From: Luzula sylvatica | Lineage: Eukaryota > Streptophyta > Magnoliopsida > Poales > Juncaceae | Length of the DNA: 64,000 nt | Reading direction: 5' to 3' | NCBI GenBank assembly: GCA_946800325.1 | Contig: OX326959.1 | Location: 39,546,908-39,610,907 of the forward strand | In this document: one piece after another, positions 1 through 7,429 of the stretch | How the letters are laid out: each line of letters opens with the position of its first letter | Position numbering within the stretch: the first letter of the stretch is position 1 | The notes under the pieces: model-generated | What the model saw: the letters and a program-made list of their open reading frames with translations, nothing else | Told to the model about the DNA's origin: nothing | Databases searched by the model: none | Position numbers and translations under genes: made by a program

Positions 1-7
1 TCGATTC

Positions 8-19
8 AAAACATGTTTT
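8..19. other. 12-bp perfect palindrome in m9, m10 and m13 (representative)
   Basis: aaaacatgtttt equals its own reverse complement. It occurs in monomers with the aacatgttt head (m9, m10, m13) and not in those with aacaag. It is thus confined to fixed positions of the HOR. No protein is known to me to bind it. Confidence 0.6.
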
Positions 20-100
20 TAACGTTTTGAGGAGTTCAAATAACGTGTTTTTAGATCATTTGTATCGTATCTTTTACTACATAACTTTTCACCAAATTTC

Positions 101-121
101 ACAAACACTAAGAAAGTTTGT
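101..121. other. Short dyad in monomer tail (representative)
   Basis: acaaac (101-106) and gtttgt (116-121) are reverse complements around a 9-base loop. The element is kept in most monomers. In m1 and m2 the actct variant lengthens the arms to 7 bp with a 7-base loop. In m7 the g is lost (aaattttg) and the dyad is broken. A function is not shown. Confidence 0.6.
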
Positions 122-372
122 TTATCGATTCAAAACATGTTTTTAACGCTTTGAGTAGTTCAAATAACGTGTTTTTAGATCATTTGTATCGTATCTTTTA
201 CTACATAACTTTTCACCAAATTTCACAAACACTAAGAAAGTTTGTTTTTCGATTCAAAACAAGATTTTAACGCTTTGAGGAGTTCAAATAACGTGTTTTT
301 AGATCATTTGTATCGTATCTTTTACTACATAACTTTTCACCAAATTTCACAAACACTAAGAAAGTTTGTTTT

Positions 373-496
373 TCGATTCAAAACAAGATTTTAACCCTTT
401 GAGGAGTTCAAATAACGTGTTTTTAGATCATTTGTATCGTATCTTTTAGTACATAACTTCTCAAGAAATTTCACAAACTCTAAGAAAGTTTGTTTT
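373..496 (+). repeat. Monomer type m1 (reference copy)
   Basis: A 124-bp monomer with tagtac in place of the usual tactac, cttctcaagaaat in place of cttttcaccaaat, and aactcta in place of aacacta. The actct change lengthens the local dyad to acaaact/agtttgt. In the core this type also gains cttttagg and tagaac. Confidence 0.93.
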
Positions 497-620
497 TCGA
501 TTCAAAACAAGATTTTAACGCTTTGAGGAGTTCAAATAACGTGTTTTTAGATCATTTGTATCGTATCTTTTAGTACATAACTTCTCAACAAATTTCACAA
601 ACTCTAAGAAAGTTTGTTTT
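497..620 (+). repeat. Monomer type m2 (reference copy)
   Basis: A 124-bp sister of m1. It shares tagtac and aactcta but has cttctcaacaaat. Later copies become cttctaaacaaat with ctaaataag (for example 2567 and 63875). Core copies carry caagtaacg. The shared changes suggest m1 and m2 arose by duplication. Confidence 0.93.
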
Positions 621-744
621 TCGATTCAAAACAAGATTTTAACGCTTTGACGAGTTCAAATAACGTGTTTTTAGATCATTTGTATCGTATCTTTTACTAC
701 ATAACTTTTCACCAAATTTCACAAACACTAAGAAAGTTTGTTTT
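621..744 (+). repeat. Monomer type m3 (reference copy)
   Basis: A 124-bp monomer marked by gacgag in place of gaggag. It is followed by a near-identical m4. A core derivative, m3', also has caaacaacg and follows m9 directly. Confidence 0.92.
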
Positions 745-868
745 TCGATTCAAAACAAGATTTTAACGCTTTGACGAGTTCAAATAACGTGTTTTTAGAT
801 CATTTGTATCGTATCTTTTACTACATAACTTTTCACCAAATTTCACAAACACTAAGAAAGTTTGTTTT
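745..868 (+). repeat. Monomer type m4 (reference copy)
   Basis: A 124-bp monomer with the same gacgag marker as m3; here the two look identical. In core units m4 has lost one T (taactttcacc), for example near 16580. Some units hold a third gacgag monomer (10187, 12856 and about 59634). Confidence 0.92.
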
Positions 869-992
869 TCGATTCAAAACAAGATTTTAACTTTTTGAGG
901 AGTTCAAATAACGTGTTTTTAGATCATTTATATCGTATCTTTTATTACATAACTTTTCACCAAATTTCACAAACACTAAGAAAGTTTGTTTT
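869..992 (+). repeat. Monomer type m5 (reference copy)
   Basis: A 124-bp monomer close to consensus and identified mainly by position before m6. This copy has ctttttgagg, tttatatcg and tattac. Elsewhere it shows gagtag (2939), aatgctttg (5238), atgacg (16626) or gctttaagg (53573). Confidence 0.85.
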
Positions 993-1097
993 TCTATTCA
1001 AAACAAGCTTTTAACGCTTTGAGGAGCTCAAATAACGTGTTTTTAGATCATTTGTAACTTTTCACCAAATTTCACAAACACTAAGAAAGTTTGTTTT
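993..1097 (+). repeat. Monomer type m6, short 105-bp form
   Basis: A short monomer: gatcatttgta runs straight into acttttcacc, so 19 bp are missing. The head is tctattcaaaac. It carries aagctt (1005-1010, a HindIII site) and gagctc (1024-1029, a SacI site), two markers shared only with m16. The missing segment is flanked by only two matching bases (ta). Confidence 0.96.
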
Positions 1098-1221
1098 TCG
1101 ATTCAAAACTTGATTTTAACGCTTTGGGGAGTTCAAATAACGTGTTTTTAGATCATTTTTATCGTATCTTTTACTACATAACGTTTCACCAAATTTCACA
1201 AACACTAAGAAATTTTGTTTT
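1098..1221 (+). repeat. Monomer type m7 (reference copy)
   Basis: A 124-bp monomer with aacttg after the head, ggggag in place of gaggag, tttttatcg in place of tttgtatcg, and an aaattttg tail. Core copies have aacatgat instead of aacttgat, and many have reverted to tttgtatcg. It always follows a short m6. Confidence 0.94.
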
Positions 1222-1345
1222 TCGATTCAAAACAAGATTTTAACGCTTTGAGGAGTTCAAATAACGTGTTTTTAGATCATTTGTATCGTATCTTTTAGTA
1301 CATAACTTTTCACCAAATTTCACAAACACTAAGAAAGTTTGTTTT
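1222..1345 (+). repeat. Monomer type m8 (reference copy)
   Basis: A 124-bp monomer with tagtac but a normal cttttcacc, which separates it from m1 and m2. Core derivatives have tatccttt with tacatagc (for example 32640-32670), or a T-run tail one base shorter (gttttttttcg, near 5705). Confidence 0.92.
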
Positions 1346-1469
1346 TCGATTCAAAACATGTTTTTAACGCTTTGAGGAGTTCAAATAACGTGTTTTTAGA
1401 TCATTTGTATCGTATCTTTTACTACATAACTTTTCACCAAAATTCACAAACACTAAGAAAGTTTGTTTA
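1346..1469 (+). repeat. Monomer type m9 (reference copy)
   Basis: A 124-bp monomer with the 12-bp palindrome aaaacatgtttt and, at the edges, ccaaaattc. Its last base is a, which creates the ClaI site atcgat with m10. Core derivatives have gatccaaaac with cttttTacc and aagcac, or a 123-bp form with a fused T-run. Confidence 0.93.
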
Positions 1470-1593
1470 TCGATTCAAAACATGTTTTTAACGCTTTGAG
1501 TAGTTCAAATAACGTGTTTTTAGATCATTTGTATCGTATCTTTTACTACATAACTTTTCACCAAATTTCACCAACACTAAGAAAGTTTGTTTT
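1470..1593 (+). repeat. Monomer type m10 (reference copy)
   Basis: A 124-bp monomer with the aaaacatgtttt palindrome, gagtag in place of gaggag, and often a caccaac tail. Some core copies have ctttTagtag (32010, 43040, 44118, 48590). This marker helps trace the core duplications. Confidence 0.93.
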
Positions 1594-1717
1594 TCGATTC
1601 AAAACAAGATTTTAACGCTTTGAGGAGTTCAAATAACGTGTTTTTAGATCATTTGTATCGTATCTTTTACTACATAACTTTTCACCAAATTTCACAAACA
1701 CTAAGAAAGTTTGTTTT
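1594..1717 (+). repeat. Monomer type m11 (reference copy)
   Basis: A consensus-like 124-bp monomer identified by position after m10. Core copies have tttttggatc, or tttttggataa where the GATC site is lost (32158, 43189, 44267, 52380). Confidence 0.85.
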
Positions 1718-1841
1718 TCGATTCAAAACAAGATTTTAACGCTTTGAGGAGTTCAAATAACGTGTTTTTAGATCATTTGTATCGTATCTTTTACTACATA
1801 ACTTTTCACCAAATTTCACAAACACTAAGAAAGTTTGTTTT
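1718..1841 (+). repeat. Monomer type m12 (reference copy)
   Basis: A consensus-like 124-bp monomer identified by position. In core units it is followed either by m6 (a jump back) or by m13 (canonical order). It is therefore the branch point of the repeated m6-m12 blocks. Confidence 0.85.
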
Positions 1842-1965
1842 TCAATTCAAAACATGTTTTTAACGCTTTGAGGAGTTCAAATAACGTGTTTTTAGATCAT
1901 TTGTATCGTATCTTTTACTACATAACTTTTCACCAAATTTCACCAACACTAAGAAAGTTTGTTTT
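1842..1965 (+). repeat. Monomer type m13 (reference copy)
   Basis: A 124-bp monomer with tcaattc at its head, the aaaacatgtttt palindrome, and a caccaac tail (caacaac in core copies). Confidence 0.93.
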
Positions 1966-2089
1966 TTGATTCAAAACAATATTTTAACGCTTTGAGGAGT
2001 TCAAATAACGTGTTTTTAGATCATTTGTATCGTATCTTTTACTACATAACTTTTCACCAAATTTCACAAACAGTAAGAAAGTTTGTTTT
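1966..2089 (+). repeat. Monomer type m14 (reference copy)
   Basis: A 124-bp monomer with ttgattc at its head and aacaatatt in place of aacaagatt. Edge copies often have aaacagtaag in the tail. Confidence 0.93.
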
Positions 2090-2213
2090 TCGATTCAAAA
2101 CAAGATTTTAACGATTTGAGGAGTTCAAATAACGTGTTTTTAGATCATTTGTATCGTATCTTTTACTACATAACTTTTCACCAAATTTCACAAACACTAA
2201 GAAAGTTTGTTTT
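2090..2213 (+). repeat. Monomer type m15 (reference copy)
   Basis: A 124-bp monomer marked by aacgatttgagg in place of aacgctttgagg. It ends in a longer T-run that continues into m16. The run varies between copies. Confidence 0.92.
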
Positions 2214-2318
2214 TTTATTGAAAACAAGCTTTTAACGCTTTGAGGAGCTCAAATAACGTGTTTTTAGATCATTTGTAACTTTTCACCAAATTTCACAAAC
2301 ACTAAGAAACTTTGTTTT
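2214..2318 (+). repeat. Monomer type m16, short 105-bp form
   Basis: The second short type. Its head is tttattgaaaac here (tttattcaaaac in the core), with aagctt and gagctc as in m6, the same 19-bp deletion, and an aaactttg tail. Core copies have aagttt and attacac. A variable T-run of about 7-9 at its start explains several 1-bp length differences between HOR units. Confidence 0.95.
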
Positions 2319-2442
2319 TCGATTCAAAACAAGATTTTAACGCTTTGAGGAGTACAAATAACGTGTTTTTAGATCATTTGTACCGTATCTTTTACTACAT
2401 AACTTTTCACCAAATTTCACAAACACTAAGAAAGTTTGTTTT
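2319..2442 (+). repeat. Monomer type m17 (reference copy)
   Basis: A 124-bp monomer with gagtac in place of gagttc and gtaccgt in place of gtatcgt; the second marker adds a GTAC site. Some copies have ctaccta (3168, 4742, 8117, 9691, 12360). It is followed by m1 in canonical units and by m6L in most core units. Confidence 0.94.
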
Positions 2443-4865
2443 TCGATTCAAAACAAGATTTTAACGCTTTGAGGAGTTCAAATAACGTGTTTTTAGATCA
2501 TTTGTATCGTATCTTTTAGTACATAACTTCTCAAGAAATTTCACAAACTCTAAGAAAGTTTGTTTTTCGATTCAAAACAAGATTTTAACGCTTTGAGAAG
2601 TTCAAATAACGTGTTTTTAGATCATTTGTATCGTATCTTTTAGTACATAACTTCTAAACAAATTTCACAAACTCTAAATAAGTTTGTTTTTCGATTCAAA
2701 ACAAGATTTTAACGCTTTGACGAGTTCAAATAACGTGTTTTTAGATCATTTGTATCGTATCTTTTACTACATAACTTTTCACCAAATTTCACAAACACTA
2801 AGAAAGTTTGTTTTTCGATTCAAAACAAGATTTTAACGCTTTGACGAGTTCAAATAACGTGTTTTTAGATCATTTGTATCGTATCTTTTACTACATAACT
2901 TTTCACCAAATTTCACAAACACTAAGAAAGTTTGTTTTTCGATTCAAAACAAGATTTTAACGCTTTGAGTAGTTCAAATAACGTGTTTTTAGATCATTTG
3001 TATCGTATCTTTTACTACATAACTTTTCACCAAATTTCACAAACACTAAGAAAGTTTGTTTTTCTATTCAAAACAAGCTTTTAACGCTTTGAGGAGCTCA
3101 AATAACGTGTTTTTAGATCATTTGTAACTTTTCACCAAATTTCACAAACACTAAGAAACTTTGTTTTTCGATTCAAAACAAGATTTTAACGCTTTAAGGA
3201 GTACAAATAACGTGTTTTTAGATCATTTGTACCGTATCTTTTACTACCTAACTTTTCACCAAATTTCACAAACACTAAGAAAGTTTGTTTTTCGATTCAA
3301 AACAAGATTTTAACGCTTTGAGTAGTTCAAATAACGTGTTTTTAGATCATTTGTATCGTATCTTTTACTACATAACTTTTCACCAAATTTCACAAACACT
3401 AAGAAAGTTTGTTTTTCTATTGAAAACAAGCTTTTAACGCTTTGAGGAGCTCAAATAACGTGTTTTTAGATCATTTGTAACTTTTCACCAAATTTCACAA
3501 ACACTAAGAAAGTTTGTTTTTCGATTCAAAACTTGATTTTAACGCTTTGGGGAGTTCAAATAACGTGTTTTTAGATCATTTTTATCGTATCTTTTACTAC
3601 ATAACTTTTCACCAAATTTCACAAACACTAAGAAATTTTGTTTTTCGATTCAAAACAAGATTTTAACGCTTTGAGGAGTTCAAATAACTTGTTTTTAGAT
3701 CATTTGTATCGTATCTTTTAGTACATAACTTTTCACCAAATTTCACAAACACTAAGAAAGTTTGTTTTTCGATTCAAAACATGTTTTTAACGCTTTGAGG
3801 AGTTCAAATAACGTGTTTTTAGATCATTTGTATCGTATCTTTTACTACATAACTTTTCACCAAATTTCACAAACACTAAGAAAGTTTGTTTATCGATTCA
3901 AAACATGTTTTTAACGCTTTGAGTAGTTCAAATAACGTGTTTTTGGATCATTTGTATCGTATCTTTTACTACATAACTTTTCACCAAATTTCACCAACAC
4001 TAAGAAAGTTTGTTTTTCGATTCAAAACAAGATTTTAACGCTTTGAGGAGTTCAAATAACGTGTTTTTAGATCATTTGTATCATATCTTTTACTACATAA
4101 CTTTTCACCAAATTTCACAAACACTAAGAAAGTTTGTTTTTCGATTCAAAACAAGATTTTAACGCTTTGAGGAGTTCAAATAACGTGTTTTTAGATCATA
4201 TGTATCGTATCTTTTACTACATAACATTTCACCAAATTTCACAAACACTAAGAAAGTTTGTTTTTCAATTCAAAACATGTTTTTAACGCTTTGAGGAGTT
4301 CAAATAACTAGTTTTTAGATCATTTGTATCGTATCTTTTACTACATAACTTTTCACCAAATATCACCAACACTAAGAAAGTTTGTTTTTTGATTAAAAAC
4401 AATATTTTAACGCTTTGAGGAGTTCAAATAACGTGTTTTTAAATCATTTGTATCGTATCTTTTACTACATAACTTTTCACCAAATTTCACAAACACTAAG
4501 AAAGTTTGTTTTTCGATTCAAAACAAGATTTTAACGATTTGAGGAGTTCAAATAACGTGTTTTTAGATCATTTGTATCGTATCTTTTACTACATAACTTT
4601 TCACCAAATTTCACAAACACTAAGAAAGTTTGTTTTTTTATTCAAAACAAGCTTTTAACGCTTTGAGCAGCTCAAATAACGTGTTTTTAGATCATTTGTA
4701 ACTTTTCACCAAATTTCACAAACACTAAGAAACTTTGTTTTTCGATTCAAAACAAGATTTTAACGCTTTGAGGAGTACAAATAACGTGTTTTTAGATCAT
4801 TTGTACCGTATCTTTTACTACCTAACTTTTCACCAAATTTCACAAACACTAAGAAAGTTTGTTTT
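2443..4865 (+). repeat. HOR variant, 20 monomers, 2423 bp
   Basis: Order: m1-m6, then an extra m17-m5-m6 (3168-3520), then m7-m17. Seventeen long and three short monomers give 2423 bp, which matches the distance to the next unit. It carries private changes that reappear 4949 bp downstream, such as taacttg in m8 (3687), tcatatc in m11, tcatatg in m12 and taactag in m13. Confidence 0.92.
3168..3520 (+). repeat. Inserted m17-m5-m6 trimer, 353 bp
   Basis: Between m6 and m7 lies an extra trimer: m17 type (gagtac, ctaccta) at 3168, m5 type with gagtag at 3292, and short m6 at 3416. The length 124+124+105 is exactly 353. The same trimer context appears at 8117-8469, so it was copied together with its surroundings. 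Confidence 0.88.
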
Positions 4866-7429
4866 TCGATTCAAAACAAGATTTTAACGCTTTGAGGAGT
4901 TCAAATAACGTGTTTTTAGATCATTTGTATCGTATCTTTTAGTACATAACTTTTCAACAAATTTCACAAAATCTCAGAAAGTTTGTTTTTCGATTCAAAA
5001 CAAGATTTTAACGCTTTGACGAGTTCAAATAACGTGTTTTTAGATCATTTGTATCGTATCTTTTACTACATAACTTTTCACCAAATTTCACAAACACTAA
5101 GAAAGTTTGTTTTTCGATTCAAAACAAGATTTTAACGCTTTGACGAGTTCAAATAACGTGTTTTTAGATCATTTGTATCGTATCTTTTACTACATAACTT
5201 TTCACCAAATTTCACAAACACTAAGAAAGTTTTTTTTTCGATTCAAAACAAGATTTTAATGCTTTGAGGAGTTCAAATAACGTGTTTTTAGATCATTTGT
5301 ATCGTATCTTTTACTACATAACTTTTCACCAAATTTCACAAACACTAAGAAAGTTTGTTTTTCTATTCAAAACAAGTTTTTAACGCTTTGAGGAGCTCAA
5401 ATAACGTGTTTTTAGATCATTTGTAACTTTTCACCAAATTTCACAAACACTAAGAAAGTTTGTTTTTCGATTCAAAACATGATTTTAACGCTTTGGGGAG
5501 TTCAAATAACGTGTTTTTAGATCATTTTTATCGTATCTTTTACTACATAACTTTTCACCAAATTTCACAAACACTAAGAAATTTTGTTTTTCGATTCAAA
5601 ACAAGATTTTAACGCTTTGAGGAGTTCAAATAACGTGTTTTTAGATCATTTGTATCGTATCTTTTAGTACATAACTTTTCACCAAATTTCACAAACACTA
5701 AGAAAGTTTTTTTTCGATTCAAAACATGTTTTTAACGCTTTGAGGAGTTCAAATAACGTGTTTTTAGATCATTTGTATCGTATCTTTTACTACATAACTT
5801 TTTACCAAATTTCACAAACACTAAGAAAGTTTGTTTATCGATTCAAAACATGTTTTTAACGCTTTGAGTAGTTCAAATAACGTGTTTTTAGATCATTTGT
5901 ATCGTATCTTTTACTACATAACTTTTCACCAAATTTCACAAACACTAAGAAAGTTTGTTTTTCGATTCAAAACAAGATTTTAACGCTTTGAGGAGTTCAA
6001 ATAACGTGTTTTTGGATCATTTGTATCGTATCTTTTACTACATAACTTTTCACCAAATTTCACAAACACTAAGAAAGTTTGTTTTTCGATTCAAAACAAG
6101 ATTTTAACGCTTTGAGGAGTTCAAATAACGTGTTTTTAGATCATTTGTATCGTATCTTTTACTACATAACTTTTCACCAAATTTCACAAACACTAAGAAA
6201 GTTTGTTTTTCTATTCAAAACAAGCTTTTAACGCTTTGAGGAGCTCAAATAACGTGTTTTTAGATCATTTGTAACTTTTCACCAAATTTCACAAACACTA
6301 AGAAAGTTTGTTTTTCGATTCAAAACATGATTTTAACGCTTTGGGGAGTTCAAATAACGTGTTTTTAGATCATTTGTATCGTATCTTTTACTACATAACT
6401 TTTCACCAAATTTCACAAACACTAAGAAATTTTGTTTTTCGATTCAAAACAAGATTTTAACGCTTTGAGGAGTTCAAATAACGTGTTTTTAGATCATTTG
6501 TATCGTATCTTTTAGTACATAGCTTTTCACCAAATTTCACAAACACTAAGAAAGTTTGTTTTTCGATTCAAAACATGTTTTTAACGCTTTGAGGAGTTCA
6601 AATAACGTGTTTTTAGATCATTTGTATCGTATCTTTTACTACATAACTTTTCACCAAATTTCACAAACACTAAGAAATTTTTTTATCGATTCAAAACATG
6701 TTTTTAACGCTTTGAGTAGTTCAAATAACGTGTTTTTAGATCATTTGTATCGTATCTTTTACTACATAAGTTTTCACCAAATTTCACCAACACTAAGAAA
6801 GTTTGTTTTTCGATTCAAAACATGATTTTAACGCTTTGAGGAGTTCAAATAACGTGTTTTTAGATCATTTGTATCGTATCTTTTACTACATAACTTTTCA
6901 CCAAATTTCACAAACACTTAGAAAGTTTGTTTTTCGATTCAAAACAAGATTTTAACGCTTTGAGGAGTTCAAATAACGTGTTTTTAGATCATTTGTATCG
7001 TATCTTTTACTACATAACTTTTCACCAAATTTCACAAACACTAAGAAAGTTTGTTTTTCAATTCAAAACATGTTTTTAACGCTTTGAGGAGTTCAAATAA
7101 CGTGTTTTTAGATCATTTGTATCGTATCTTTTACTACATAACTTTTCACCAAATTTCAACAACACTAAGAAAGTTTGTTTTTTGATTCAAAACAATATTT
7201 TAACGCTTTGAGGAGTTCAAATAACGTGTTTTTAGATCATTTGTATCGTATCTTTTACTACATAACTTTTCACCAAATTTCACAAACACTAAGAAAGTTT
7301 GTTTTTCGATTCAAAACAAGATTTTAACGATTTGAGGAGTTCAAATAACGTGTTTTTAGATCATTTGTATCGTATCTTTTACTACATAACTTTTCACCAA
7401 ATTTCACAAACACTAAGAAAGTTTGTTTT
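4866..7429 (+). repeat. Composite unit, 21 monomers, 2564 bp
   Basis: Order: an m1/m2 hybrid (tagtac, ttttcaacaa, aatctcag), m3-m12, then a second m6-m12, then m13-m15. This is the first m6-m12 block repeat in the window. Two monomers are 1 bp short (m8 near 5705 and m9 near 6680), giving 2564 rather than 2566 bp. The second block carries tacatagc in m8 and the 123-bp m9. Confidence 0.9.

Larger units (their letters stand above)
1..372 (+). repeat. Partial HOR: m9-m10-m11, then jump to m1
   Basis: Three 124-bp monomers at the window edge. The first two have the aacatg head of m9 and m10, and the second also has the m10 markers atcgat at its start and gagtag. The third is consensus-like (m11/m12 type). 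The next monomer at 373 is m1, so m12-m17 are skipped. This is a non-canonical junction or the end of a rearranged unit that starts outside the window. Confidence 0.85.
373..2442 (+). repeat. Reference HOR unit, 17 monomers, 2070 bp
   Basis: Seventeen monomers, fifteen of 124 bp and two of 105 bp, sum to exactly 2070 bp. The m1 marker cttctcaagaa lies at 457 and again at 2527, a spacing of 2070. The same type order returns at 53054, 57069 and 59114, so I take it as the canonical HOR and number its monomers m1-m17. Each type is recognised by shared substitutions rather than by position, and the individual monomers are listed separately. Confidence 0.95.

Noticed and set aside
993..1097. Short monomers as a separate satellite family
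   Set aside because: Apart from the 19-bp deletion and a few linked substitutions they align fully with the 124-bp monomer, so they are a deletion variant.
6556..6825. 89-codon open frame, repeated at 11629, 14298, 17568, 20466, 23736, 28829, 34151, 37173, 40090, 46259 and 49281
   Set aside because: The frame is a by-product of an m9 monomer with a 1-bp deletion (123 bp = 41 codons), so it and m10 stay in one frame. It starts at TTG, its product is one satellite monomer translated twice, and its only variation (I to M in the last five copies) is a single c-to-g change carried with the duplications. No promoter or coding signature is seen.
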